NCBI GenBank assembly: GCA_011525745.1
Contig: WYBU01000132.1
Location: 1 to 39,992, forward strand
Direction of reading: 5' to 3'
Source: Planctomycetaceae bacterium
Lineage (GTDB): Bacteria > Planctomycetota > Phycisphaerae > UBA1845 > UTPLA1
DNA length: 39,992 nt
Within the stretch, counting starts at the first letter, position 1, and every line of letters begins with the position of its first letter. Shown here piece by piece: positions 1 through 8,484 of the stretch. Below the pieces are notes generated by a model. That model worked only from the letters and a program-made list of their open reading frames with translations, ran no database searches and was not told the origin of the DNA. A program made the position numbers and the translations under genes.

Positions 1-165
1 GATCCGCAGTCATGACAGGGTCTCCTGATTTTGGCTTCAGGAGAGCGCGCTCCCAACATTGCCTTCCAAGGACCCATCGGCTCGACACCCCAAAAAACTT
101 GAGCAACAATAGCGCTGTCGTACTAGTTCGTACGCAATAGTGCCTGCAACCGGCCCGCCATCAGC

Positions 166-876
166 ATGACGGAATTGCTCATCGTAGTAGCGATGATGGG
201 ACTGCTTGCGGCGATTCTGCTGCCGAGCCTTTCGGCATCGCGCAAGGCGGGCATGGGAGTGAAGTGCCTCGCGAACCTGCGCACGATCGCCGGGCTTGTT
301 CGATCGTACTCCGAAAGCCATGACGACATTGTAGCGCCGGTGCTATGGGAGAAAGATACGTTCTGGGATCACGGCGAACAGTCTGGTTGGGATATTCAAA
401 CAGGCAGGTGGTCGCGCCTGCCCGCCGAATTGCTGACGCTGTGGCAGTGCTCCGTGCAGAAGCTTCCCTACACGGGGAACTCCCGGGCGCTGGGCGTCGA
501 TGGTCGCTTTGTGACGCCGCGGCGCCGCTCGTATCCGGTTAACACGAATCTGTGGTATGAGCCGACTCGGCTGATTCTGGCGTACGATGTGCAGCCGTCG
601 ATGGTCGGCCGCGCCTTCTGGATCAACTCCGGGCTTCCCAACGTGGCCGATATCTCGGACGAGACGGACGGCCGGTGGATCGGAAACAGCGGCTCGGCTC
701 GCCCGGTACTGTCGACGGAACCCGGCGAGCGTGGGCCACATGCACGGGGCGCCTTCGGCATGGCCTTCGGTGACGGACGCGCGGCCGAGTACAGCCAATA
801 TTCACCTGACTTTGTGTTCTGGTCCGGACCGCGCTGGTGGCCGCTTGATATCGGTTCCGATCACATGAGTGATTGA
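166..876 (+). CDS. Prepilin-like (type II/IV pseudopilin family) protein with degenerate leader
   Basis: A 236-residue protein. Residues 2-25 (TELLIVVAMMGLLAAILLPS) match the conserved hydrophobic helix of planctomycete prepilin-type N-terminal methylation proteins, including the glutamate at +5. The C-terminal part has the H...GAFGMAFGDGRA tail typical of these pseudopilins. Such proteins are normally cleaved before Phe by a prepilin peptidase and assembled at the inner membrane. The usual G|F(T/S)L site is absent. The codons upstream read R-P-A-I-S before MTELL, an in-frame TAG lies at 124-126, and no ATG, GTG or TTG occurs between them. Either translation starts at 166 and skips the leader, or the 5' end is damaged. 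A candidate prepilin peptidase is encoded at 28318-29826. The family call is firm; functionality is doubtful. Confidence 0.75.
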   Translation: MTELLIVVAMMGLLAAILLPSLSASRKAGMGVKCLANLRTIAGLVRSYSESHDDIVAPVLWEKDTFWDHGEQSGWDIQTGRWSRLPAELLTLWQCSVQKLPYTGNSRALGVDGRFVTPRRRSYPVNTNLWYEPTRLILAYDVQPSMVGRAFWINSGLPNVADISDETDGRWIGNSGSARPVLSTEPGERGPHARGAFGMAFGDGRAAEYSQYSPDFVFWSGPRWWPLDIGSDHMSD

Positions 877-898
877 TTAGAAACACTCGAGGTGGATC

Positions 899-1243
899 AT
901 GAGGAAATGTCTCACGGTGAGAGTTCCGTTGCTTATTTGTGTTGTGTGTGCACTGTTGGGCGCCCTCAGCAGCGCACCCGGCATGGTTCTGGCCGACAAG
1001 TGGTGTGAACTCGATGGCTGCAACAGCGGAATCGACCAGCTCTGTCTTGATGGCGCATGTAGCTTCTGTTCGGGCGACGACGGTGTATACGACAGCACAT
1101 GTGTAAATACGCCGGGCTTAGTGTGTGTCAGCGACGGCGATCAAGTGCGCTGTGGATATGTCGTTCGAGGTGTCTGCTTTGAGTATTGGTGCATTAATTC
1201 TTCCATCACCGCCAATCCGTGTAATCAATACTGCTGTCAGTGA
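899..1243 (+). CDS. Secreted cysteine-rich small protein (copy 1)
   Basis: A 114-residue protein. A GAGGTGG ribosome site lies just before the ATG. The N-terminus (about 1-32) is a Sec signal peptide with hydrophobic core LLICVVCALLGALSS. The mature part holds 13 cysteines in about 80 residues, at 36, 41, 49, 54, 57, 68, 76, 85, 93, 98, 108, 112 and 113, suggesting a small disulfide-stabilised extracytoplasmic protein. The next gene is a paralogue with nearly the same spacing (KxC...GCN...DQxC...CSG...TCVN...CG...GxC...WC). I do not recognise a named family. It starts 22 bases after the prepilin-like gene. A MauE-like membrane protein encoded at 3233-3715 could support oxidative folding, which is inference. 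Confidence 0.75.
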   Translation: MRKCLTVRVPLLICVVCALLGALSSAPGMVLADKWCELDGCNSGIDQLCLDGACSFCSGDDGVYDSTCVNTPGLVCVSDGDQVRCGYVVRGVCFEYWCINSSITANPCNQYCCQ

Positions 1244-1299
1244 AACGGCGCAGGCTCGGCGACGGCGGAAACAAGCGAAGCGCATGGAGGTTCACAAAA

Positions 1300-1656
1300 A
1301 TGAAACGCGGAATAATGGACCATTGTTACGTCGCGCTTGCGGCGATGTGTGCAATCGCCGGAGTAGTTGCTAGTGCTGAGGGAATCATACTTCACAATAA
1401 GTTGTGTATGATGAACGGCTGTAACACCACTGGCGATCAACGCTGTGTGGGTGGCAACGGCGCCGATTGCTCTTACTGCTCTGGATCGCCGGGAATCTGG
1501 GATCACACGTGCGTGAACAGCGACGAGGTGACCTGCACGACAGAGGCTGGATACGTATCCTGTGGGACCATCATGAAAGGGACGTGCGAGGATTTGTGGT
1601 GTAGGAATGCGGTGAATACGTCGGAGACGTGCCTGCAAAGCAGGTGCTCTGGTTAG
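1300..1656 (+). CDS. Secreted cysteine-rich small protein (copy 2)
   Basis: A 118-residue paralogue of the preceding gene. I chose the ATG at 1300 because GGAGG lies at 1286-1290; an in-frame ATG at 1240 overlaps the stop of the upstream gene and would add an unlikely basic N-terminus. The signal peptide is about residues 1-27 (YVALAAMCAIAGVVASAEG). Mature cysteines are at 36, 41, 49, 57, 60, 71, 79, 88, 96, 101, 111 and 116. Spacings match copy 1 at every shared position except one loop, which is three residues longer. The sequences between cysteines differ widely, so the duplication is old and the cysteine framework is under selection. Function unknown; a secreted structural, binding or toxin-like peptide are all possible. 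Confidence 0.75.
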   Translation: MKRGIMDHCYVALAAMCAIAGVVASAEGIILHNKLCMMNGCNTTGDQRCVGGNGADCSYCSGSPGIWDHTCVNSDEVTCTTEAGYVSCGTIMKGTCEDLWCRNAVNTSETCLQSRCSG

Positions 1657-2080
1657 GACGCGATCTGGCCCCATTCTTGCCGAGTGAACACACCTGTATG
1701 GAGATAATGTATTATTATTTGAATCTCCGGGGCGGGCTGGTTGTAGTTCGCAGGGAATCCATCGAGGATTTAGGAATCCAGTTTCTTAGGCTGTCGGCTT
1801 CAGGCGGTTTGTGCCGTTTGGTTGGTACCCTGTCCTTAGTTGATGCACGGTAACACAACAGTGTGCGGTTCACGCGGACAATCCAAGCGGTAGGAGGATT
1901 TCGGACGGCGTGCGAACACGCTGCAGATTTTCTTCTGGTTATACGTCGCAGCGGCTGGCGCTGGTGGCATGCATTTGAACTTGTTGGCCCCAAGATTGGA
2001 AGATGACAATACTTACCAATGGGGGCAGTCGGTAAGTCGCGATCTTGCTGGTGTATGATTACTCGTATTGGGGCGGTTCT
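1657..2080. other. AT-richer intergenic stretch, no convincing gene
   Basis: No reading frame here has family resemblance or a good ribosome site. The stretch is poorer in G+C than most of the window. It contains an imperfect GGAGAT...ATCTCC pairing at 1700-1728 around a short ATAAT-GT-ATTAT palindrome, and the inverted repeat listed at 2011-2037. Confidence 0.5.
2011..2037. promoter_or_regulatory. Inverted repeat upstream of anchored secreted protein gene
   Basis: ACTTACC at 2011-2017 is repeated in reverse complement as GGTAAGT at 2031-2037, giving a perfect 7-bp stem around a 13-base loop, 43 bases before the chosen ATG at 2081. It may be an operator or an RNA hairpin. I could not place a good -35/-10 pair next to it, so the role is open. 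Confidence 0.3.
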
Positions 2081-3229
2081 ATGTCGCGTAGGAGAATGCC
2101 AAGCACGATACGAATAGTCTTATTGGGAGTATCGGCCGCCGTGGCCGTGCTGTGCGGGGAGCGATGCATTAGCACTGCCGATGCGCGGGGACCGGAGTTT
2201 GCTGAATGTCGTGTTGCGCTCGAGGGTCGTTGGAAGCGAGCAGACAAGCTCCGCGTGAAGGCGACATGGCGCACGTATCGTTGTTCCGACAGCGTGGACT
2301 GGCTGGACAAGTCTAAGTGGCTTCGACCTCTCGCTGGGATAGATCCCGACTACGACATTTCGTACAGCATCGTGCGACCCTGGATGTACTTTGAACTGAA
2401 GAATGTGAACCGCCCGGGGGACTTTACGCCGGCCATGTCATGGGTCGACGGGCGGTTGACGGCGCGCAGCCGCACACGTGATGGTCGGCCGGCTTACCAT
2501 GTCGTGAGCCATCTTAACTACAGCACGCTTCGGGGAATGATGTTCTTCACCCCCATTGAACTGGAGATGTTTGATACAAAGCGACCCTTTGTCGAGATGA
2601 TGTCGGAGGTAGCTGATGCCGATGTGAAGCGCGTCGGCGACAGCCTCGTCGAGGTGGCGTTTATCAGTCCGATGAGCCGCTCGCTTAGGATGCGCGGGCT
2701 ATTCGATACAGATCGCGACTGGGTGCCGGTTGAGTTGGAGCAGTTCATACCCGCTGAGGGTCGCCGGAAGGAAATGCGATTCTTGCTTAAATCGATCGGG
2801 CTTAGGGCTCTGGAGCATACGTTCATTATTTCGGATGCCGTCATCATGAACAGTAATCCCAACGTCCTTCCAGGGATGCTCGTGATCACACATTACCACG
2901 TGGACCATGCTGAAATGGATGACTCTCTTACTGTTGACTCCTTGCGCATCATGCCAAGTCACAGCAACTCCGTTGTGTTGGATGACGTGGAGCTTACGTA
3001 TCACGAATTCGATGAAGGGGGGCGCGCTATCGTTTCCAAACAACGCACGCCGGAGGATCTCGCTCGGCATGGAGCGGCGATGCGGGCGGCGGCCGAAGAG
3101 GCCATCAAGGCGGGGGAGCAGCGGCGAACTCGACGCGCATTTTTTTGGATGCTGAGTATTGCCGCCGCGGCGTGTGCGGGCGGTGCCGGTTACTGGTTCC
3201 GAAGGAGGGCGCGGGCTTTCCGCGTTTAG
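2081..3229 (+). CDS. Secreted protein with C-terminal membrane anchor, unknown function
   Basis: A 382-residue protein. I chose ATG 2081, preceded by GGGGCGG; a TTG at 2045 is possible but would put a hydrophilic extension before the signal sequence. Residues about 8-36 form a signal peptide (IRIVLLGVSAAVAVLCG). The bulk is a soluble domain with many beta-like segments and conserved-looking Trp/Tyr. A charged Ala/Glu-rich helix precedes one transmembrane segment near the C-terminus (FFWMLSIAAAACAGGAGYWF) followed by a basic tail, so the protein is probably exposed outside the inner membrane. Lipoprotein-sorting (LolA-like) folds are a remote possibility. The MauE-like gene starts 3 bases after its stop, so the two are almost certainly co-transcribed. 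Confidence 0.65.
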   Translation: MSRRRMPSTIRIVLLGVSAAVAVLCGERCISTADARGPEFAECRVALEGRWKRADKLRVKATWRTYRCSDSVDWLDKSKWLRPLAGIDPDYDISYSIVRPWMYFELKNVNRPGDFTPAMSWVDGRLTARSRTRDGRPAYHVVSHLNYSTLRGMMFFTPIELEMFDTKRPFVEMMSEVADADVKRVGDSLVEVAFISPMSRSLRMRGLFDTDRDWVPVELEQFIPAEGRRKEMRFLLKSIGLRALEHTFIISDAVIMNSNPNVLPGMLVITHYHVDHAEMDDSLTVDSLRIMPSHSNSVVLDDVELTYHEFDEGGRAIVSKQRTPEDLARHGAAMRAAAEEAIKAGEQRRTRRAFFWMLSIAAAACAGGAGYWFRRRARAFRV

Positions 3230-3232
3230 CCG

Positions 3233-3715
3233 GTGTCCGAGGAAATGGTCGCACATCATGTTCAAGATGCGCGCCCGTCGCGTGTAGTTGCGCCACATTT
3301 GGCGCGAGTCATTCTGATAGTTGTCCTCGCGTACGCGGGCGGAACCAAGCTCTTATGGCCCGAGCAAATTGCATCTGCGTGGTGGGATGCCGGCATCGTG
3401 CCTGAAAGCGTTGTGTGGGTACTTGCGTATGTTCTGCCGGCGCTTGAACTAGGTATCGCCGTTGTGGTAGCCGTAGGGTGGTTCCCGTTTGCGGCCAATG
3501 CTGTTGCGTTGTTCATGTCCATGATGTTCTTCGGCATTCACGTTTTCGCATACCTGCGCGGTGACCTGCTTCCGTGCACGTGCTTGGGGGCTTCGTACCT
3601 GTCATTCGACCAGATGGACGAGCACCTTTTCATGATGGTCGTTTCCTTGCTCATGTTGATTTCAAGTCTTGTATTGATGCGCCACGAAAGCCGTCGGCGC
3701 GTGACGTCACGGTAG
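3233..3715 (+). CDS. MauE/DoxX-like membrane protein
   Basis: A 160-residue protein read from GTG, 3 bases after the upstream stop; an ATG at 3245 is the alternative. It has four predicted transmembrane helices (about 24-41, 60-81, 84-107 and 133-148). After helix 3 comes a PCTCLGA motif with Cys115 and Cys117, the C-x-C-x-G element of MauE-type and related DoxX-fold proteins. Family knowledge: MauE is needed with MauD for disulfide formation in the methylamine dehydrogenase light chain, and relatives accompany other extracytoplasmic redox systems. No methylamine dehydrogenase genes are here. Two secreted cysteine-rich proteins are encoded just upstream, so a role in their oxidation is a reasonable inference. 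No MauD-like thioredoxin is in the window. Confidence 0.7.
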   Translation: MSEEMVAHHVQDARPSRVVAPHLARVILIVVLAYAGGTKLLWPEQIASAWWDAGIVPESVVWVLAYVLPALELGIAVVVAVGWFPFAANAVALFMSMMFFGIHVFAYLRGDLLPCTCLGASYLSFDQMDEHLFMMVVSLLMLISSLVLMRHESRRRVTSR

Positions 3716-3762
3716 CGACACGATAATCCTGGACACTCTCTGAGAATAGCCAATTGCGGCGG

Positions 3763-5508
3763 TCATCCCCATTTCACGTGCCGCACCACGTCCGCCCGGC
3801 TGATGAGGCCCTCCAGCAATGGACGCGCATCGCCGTCGCGCAGCACGAGCAACTGGTCGTCCGACGTGCGGTTGAACGCTTCCCACGCCGCCGCCAGCGA
3901 ATCGGAGGGGCGCAGCGAATAGCGCAGCGGTTCCATCAGGTCCGCCGCGATCACGCTGTGCTCCAACTGGCTCTCGCGCAGAATCGTGCGCAGTTCCGAC
4001 AGGCGAATGATTCCCACGACCCTTCCGCCGTCGTCCATCACCGGGAAGACCTCCTGGTGCGTGCGCGACACAACGTCGATCAGTTGCCCCAGCGTGGCGT
4101 TGCGCGGGACCGTCGCCACGCCGCGCTGCACGATGCCGCCGATGGCGCGGCCGGCCAGGATCGTCTGAAGGCTGCGCGAAGCCTGAAGATCGACGCCCTC
4201 GCGCAGCAGGCCCAGTTCATAGATCGACGCACGGGCGAGGTGGCCGGTGAGCCACGCCGACATGACGGAAGCGCACATCAGCGGCACGAGCAGTTGGGGG
4301 TTCCAGTGTGACAGATTGTGCGCGATGACCAACCCCGACAGCGGCGCCTGAAAGGTCCCCGCGATCAGCGCCGCCATGCCCATCAGCGCGAACGCCGTGG
4401 CGTCGGGCCGGTGGTCGGGGATCAGATGGGCCAGCCCGGCGGCCGACGCCAGGCCGACCGCCGCGCCGATCACGAGCGATGGCGCGAACGCGCCGCCGGT
4501 AGCGCCGCTGCCGAGCGTGCAGGCGGTCGCGACGATACGGGCCAGCGCCAGGCCGATCAGGGGCGCGACCAGCGGGGTCTCGGCCAGCATCGCCTCGATT
4601 GCGTCGTAGCCCTCGCCGATTGCGCGCAGCGTGATCAGCCCGATCAGCCCCACGCACACGCCGCCGATCGCCGGCCGCAGCCAGACCGGTATCGGCGCGC
4701 GCTTCCACAGATCGGCCGAGCGGAAGCTGGCGCGAATGTAGATGGCCGACGCCACACCCGCCGCTAGGCCCAGCAGCGGCGAGCAGATCAGCTCATATCC
4801 CGTGGGCGTCAGATTCGTCGGAACGTGGAACGCCGGACCCAGCCCCAACGGACCGGCCGCCACCGTGCTCGCCGTGACCGACGCGATCATCAGCGGAATG
4901 AGCGATCGCAGCGAGTAGTCGCGCATCACGACGTCGAGCACGAAGATGACGCCGCCGACGGGGACGTTGAACACCGCGGCAATGCCGGCCGCCGCGCCGC
5001 AGCCCATCATCGTCCGCACCCACGTGCCGGGCAGCTTGAAAATCTTCCAGGCGAACGAGCCGACGACCGCGCCCAGCTCGACGATCGGCCCTTCAGGTCC
5101 GGCCGAGCCGCCGCTGCCGATCGTGATGACCGAGGTGCCGGCCTTGAACCCCATGCGCCAGTCGGCCATCGGGCGATCCGCCGCCGCGGCCGTGATCACC
5201 GCCGGCACACCGTGGCCGGCCTGAACGCGCACGAGCCGATAGACGAGCAGGCCGACGACGAATCCGCCGATCGCCGGCCCACTGACGAGCACGAGATGCC
5301 CGCCAAGCGGATGTCCCGAGGTCTCCAGGGCATGCGCCGCTGCGTGCATGTGATGAAAGAGGAAGCCGACGGCGGCGCGAAAGAGGATGGCCACGCATCC
5401 GGTGACCGCACCGACGAGGGCGCAGAGGAACAGTCGGTACGTATCGTCGAGCAAACCGACGATGCGCGCCTTAATCAGTTGGCGTCGTGGCGACGACGCG
5501 TGCGTCAT
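3763..5508 (-). CDS. CLC-family chloride channel/transporter with C-terminal CBS pair
   Basis: A 581-residue integral membrane protein. Residues about 20-440 are the voltage-gated chloride channel domain. They include GHGVP (98-102, the GxGxP anion site), GSGGSAGPEGPIVELGA (131-147, with the gating glutamate E139) and GATGGAFAPSL (the GxFxP site). Two CBS domains follow (about 450-510 and 520-575), which in this family sense nucleotides or regulate gating. In the segment FNVPVGGVIFVLDVV (180-194) the place of the internal proton glutamate of CLC antiporters (E203 of E. coli ClcA) appears to be Val193, which suggests channel-like rather than 2Cl-/H+ exchange behaviour. That rests on my hand alignment. 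The start ATG overlaps the stop of the M16 protease gene as ATGA, implying translational coupling. Confidence 0.9.
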   Translation of the reverse strand: MTHASSPRRQLIKARIVGLLDDTYRLFLCALVGAVTGCVAILFRAAVGFLFHHMHAAAHALETSGHPLGGHLVLVSGPAIGGFVVGLLVYRLVRVQAGHGVPAVITAAAADRPMADWRMGFKAGTSVITIGSGGSAGPEGPIVELGAVVGSFAWKIFKLPGTWVRTMMGCGAAAGIAAVFNVPVGGVIFVLDVVMRDYSLRSLIPLMIASVTASTVAAGPLGLGPAFHVPTNLTPTGYELICSPLLGLAAGVASAIYIRASFRSADLWKRAPIPVWLRPAIGGVCVGLIGLITLRAIGEGYDAIEAMLAETPLVAPLIGLALARIVATACTLGSGATGGAFAPSLVIGAAVGLASAAGLAHLIPDHRPDATAFALMGMAALIAGTFQAPLSGLVIAHNLSHWNPQLLVPLMCASVMSAWLTGHLARASIYELGLLREGVDLQASRSLQTILAGRAIGGIVQRGVATVPRNATLGQLIDVVSRTHQEVFPVMDDGGRVVGIIRLSELRTILRESQLEHSVIAADLMEPLRYSLRPSDSLAAAWEAFNRTSDDQLLVLRDGDARPLLEGLISRADVVRHVKWG

Positions 5509-8375
5509 TCATGCTCACCGTTTGTGTCTTGCCCGTCCTGTCCGGAAGGTTGGGTCGCCGGCGGCTCTTCCGCAACTTTCACCAGCGTCACCGGAGCGAT
5601 TTTCTCCAAATCGGCCTGAATGCGTTTCGCATCGCCGACGACCACGATCGCCAGTCGGTCGGGATTGATGGCCTGCCCGGCGATGCGCGCCATCTCGTCG
5701 GACGTCGCCTTGCGATAGGCGTCGAGCGCCCGCTGAAGAAAGTCCGCCGGCAGGCCGCAATACTCAATCAGCCACAGATCGCCGACGGTCGCCTGCGGCG
5801 TCTCGCGCGCCCCGGCGAAGCTGCCGACGAGGTAGCTGCGCGTAACGTTCATCTCCTCGTCGTTCGGCGGCTCGGCCTGCATGCGGCGGATTTCCTCGAT
5901 CATCACCTCGACCGCCTCGGCGGTCTTGGGCGTCTTGCTGAACGTGCTGACGGTGAACTCGCCGGCGAATTTCTGCGCCGAAAGGCCGCCGCGCGCGCCG
6001 TAGGTCAGTCCCTTCTTGACGCGCAAGGCCTCGTTCAGCCGGCTGTCGAACGCGCCGCCGAAGATTTGCGACAGCACGCGCGAGGCGTGATAGTCGGGGT
6101 GGCTGCGGGTGATCCCGAGATGGCCCGCACGAATCTGGCTCTGCACCGAATTGGGTCGGTCGACCAGGTAGATGTGCGTCTTGTCGCGCTTCGGCGGCGG
6201 CGCGACCGGCGCCTGCGGCTTCGGCCCTTCCGCCGTCCAACCGCCCAAGTGGCGCTGAACCAGGGCGATGGCGGCGGCCGACTGCACGTCGCCGGCGATG
6301 TAGAGCACGGCCGAGTCGGGCCGGGCAAAGGTCTTCCACCATTTCTTCAGGTCGTCGGGCGTGATTTTTTTCACGTCTTCCAGCTCACCCGTCGGCGTGC
6401 GGGCGTAGAAGTGATCGCCATAAATCCGACGCCGAAGCTCGCGATCGGCCTGATACTCGGCCTGTTTCGAGCTGACCATCAGTCCCATGATCGTCTGCTG
6501 CTTCAGGACGTCGAACTCGCTCCTGGGAAACGTGGGTGTCTGAACTATCTCGGCGAGCAGCTCGAGCGCCTTGCCGAGCTTGTCCGACAAGCACGTGGCG
6601 TTGACTTCGGCCGTATCCATGCCGGCGCCGCCGCCGAGCGTCAGGGCGTTGAACTCGATCTCCTCTGCCAGTTCAACGGCCGTGTGTTTGGCGGTTCCTT
6701 CCGTCAGCATCGACAACGTCATCGAAGCCACGCCCGGCCGTGCGGCATCGTCGGCCCAAGCGCCGTACTTGATGCCCAGCGTGATCGACACGTACGGAAC
6801 CTCGCGATTGGCAACGACGACGACCTTCAGACCGTTGGGCAGCGTCTTGGTGTCGAAGGGGATTCGCGGAATGGCCTCCAATAACGGCTGCACCGGCGGT
6901 TCGGCGGGGAAGCCCTCCGGCCGCTTGACGCTCGCCTTGCAGCCGGTTCGCGGGGCGACAACGTTTTCACCGGCGGGCGCTTCGGCTTCGGCCGCGCCCT
7001 CGTCTTCGGGCTGGCCCTTGCCCAGTCCGATGAGGCTCTTGAGCATGCCGCCCAGGCTCGGCTCGATGCGGACCGTCGTGCGGCGATCAGTCGCCAGATA
7101 GGTTTTTGCGACGCGCTGCACGTCCTCGATCGTGACCCGGCGTATTTCCTCGAGCCGCTTGTTCACGCGGTCGGTGTCACCCTGCAACACGGCCGCCGTG
7201 CCGAGCAGGTTGGCCTTGTTGGCCACGGTCAACGCGCCCGTGACGACGCCGCGCATCATCTGGTTCTTCACCTTCGTCAATTCTCGCTCCGTTACCGGTT
7301 CGTCGATGACCTTCTGAATGTGCGTCTCAACCTCCTTGAGGATGGCATCCTTGTTGGCCCACGGCATCATCACCGCGCCCGCGCCCGCCAGCCCGTCCTG
7401 CTCGAGCGCGAACGCCCCGGCCAGCGCCGCCTGGCACAGCTTGCGCTCCTTGACCAGGTCGCGATACAGCCGACTGCTTTCGCCGCCGCCCAGGATGTTC
7501 ATCAGCGCTTCGAGCGCCGTGGCATCGGGGTGGTTCTGCGGCACGGTGCGAACGACGTAGCCGACGATGGGCACCGGTCCCTTTTCTTCGCTGATGCGGG
7601 CCTGTCGCGGCTTTTCCTGCGGCGGCTCGCGATCGGCGACGCGCGGCGGGTCGGGGCAGCGCGGAATCCAGCCGAAGCACTTTTCGGCCAGTCGCTGGGC
7701 GTCGTCGTGCTTCACGTCGCCGACGATGACGAGCGTGGCGTTGTTGGGCACGTAGAAGGTCTCCCAGAACGACGCCAGCTCTTCGAGCTTCGCGGCGCGC
7801 AGGTGCGGAATTTGCCCGATCGGCAGCCAGCGGTAGGGGTGCTGCTTGAAGATTTCGGGCATCAGCTTCTCGGGAACGGTGCCGTAGGGTGCGTTGAGTC
7901 CCAGGCGGCGCTCTTCTTCGACGACCTTGCGCTCGGTCGTGAAGCTTTCCTGGTCGATCTTCAGGAACACCATCCGCTCGGCTTCGAGCCACAGCGCCAG
8001 CTCGAGCTGGTTCGACGGCAGGTAATTGACGTAGGTCGTGTTGTCGAACGAGGTGTAGGCGTTGCAGTTGCCGCCCGTGCGGCGGATGAACTTGAAATGG
8101 TCCTTGGGACCGAGCCGATCGGTCCCGCGGAACATCATGTGCTCGAACATGTGCGCGAAGCCCTGGCGCTGCGGATCTTCGTCCTTCGAGCCGACGTGAT
8201 ACCACACCTGCACCGCCACGATCGGGCACGAATGGTCCTCGAGCGTGATGACGCGCATTCCGTTTTCCAGTTTCTTCTCGCGAAAGTCATACTGGCGCTC
8301 GGCCGCCATGGCCGGAGCGGCCGCCGCCGCCAGCAGCATCCACGCCGCATTCACGCGCCAACGTCGCCGTGTCAT
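5505..8375 (-). CDS. Secreted M16 (pitrilysin-type) zinc metalloprotease, two-half protein
   Basis: A 956-residue protein. The start at 8375 is preceded by AAGGAG at a good distance; the frame is open further upstream, but that part looks non-coding. A signal peptide covers about residues 1-24 (MLLAAAAAPAMAA). The N-terminal half has the inverted zinc motif HMFEH at 75-79 and the downstream glutamate cluster near 148-155, so it is the catalytic half. The C-terminal half (from about residue 520, LPNGLKVVVV) is a second M16 domain in which HxxEH has become MTLSML, so it is the inactive partner that closes the clam-shell. In many bacteria the two halves are separate genes; here they are fused. 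Likely role: degradation of peptides in the periplasm. The CLC gene follows with a 4-base overlap. Confidence 0.92.
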   Translation of the reverse strand: MTRRRWRVNAAWMLLAAAAAPAMAAERQYDFREKKLENGMRVITLEDHSCPIVAVQVWYHVGSKDEDPQRQGFAHMFEHMMFRGTDRLGPKDHFKFIRRTGGNCNAYTSFDNTTYVNYLPSNQLELALWLEAERMVFLKIDQESFTTERKVVEEERRLGLNAPYGTVPEKLMPEIFKQHPYRWLPIGQIPHLRAAKLEELASFWETFYVPNNATLVIVGDVKHDDAQRLAEKCFGWIPRCPDPPRVADREPPQEKPRQARISEEKGPVPIVGYVVRTVPQNHPDATALEALMNILGGGESSRLYRDLVKERKLCQAALAGAFALEQDGLAGAGAVMMPWANKDAILKEVETHIQKVIDEPVTERELTKVKNQMMRGVVTGALTVANKANLLGTAAVLQGDTDRVNKRLEEIRRVTIEDVQRVAKTYLATDRRTTVRIEPSLGGMLKSLIGLGKGQPEDEGAAEAEAPAGENVVAPRTGCKASVKRPEGFPAEPPVQPLLEAIPRIPFDTKTLPNGLKVVVVANREVPYVSITLGIKYGAWADDAARPGVASMTLSMLTEGTAKHTAVELAEEIEFNALTLGGGAGMDTAEVNATCLSDKLGKALELLAEIVQTPTFPRSEFDVLKQQTIMGLMVSSKQAEYQADRELRRRIYGDHFYARTPTGELEDVKKITPDDLKKWWKTFARPDSAVLYIAGDVQSAAAIALVQRHLGGWTAEGPKPQAPVAPPPKRDKTHIYLVDRPNSVQSQIRAGHLGITRSHPDYHASRVLSQIFGGAFDSRLNEALRVKKGLTYGARGGLSAQKFAGEFTVSTFSKTPKTAEAVEVMIEEIRRMQAEPPNDEEMNVTRSYLVGSFAGARETPQATVGDLWLIEYCGLPADFLQRALDAYRKATSDEMARIAGQAINPDRLAIVVVGDAKRIQADLEKIAPVTLVKVAEEPPATQPSGQDGQDTNGEHE

Positions 8376-8484
8376 GATGCGATACTCCTTGTGTCGGCGA
8401 CGTGGGCGGGCCGCGCAGCGGGACGCCGGCGCCTGCGGCGGCTGTTCGCCCGATCGCGTCGACAGGCGTACCATACCGCGCCCG

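Noticed and set aside
1700..1728. Hairpin GGAGAT...ATCTCC as a terminator
   Set aside because: The loop is long and AT-rich and no T-run follows, so it cannot be supported as an intrinsic terminator.
1629..1853. Possible small gene of 74 codons after the cysteine-rich pair
   Set aside because: Its start overlaps the preceding gene, no ribosome site or family was seen, and the composition is not coding-like.
5487..6884. Long plus-strand open frame of 465 codons opposite the M16 protease
   Set aside because: Its composition (Arg/Leu/Ala/Asp/His) is that of the GC-rich antisense of a real gene, there is no family motif, and the minus strand encodes an intact M16 protein.
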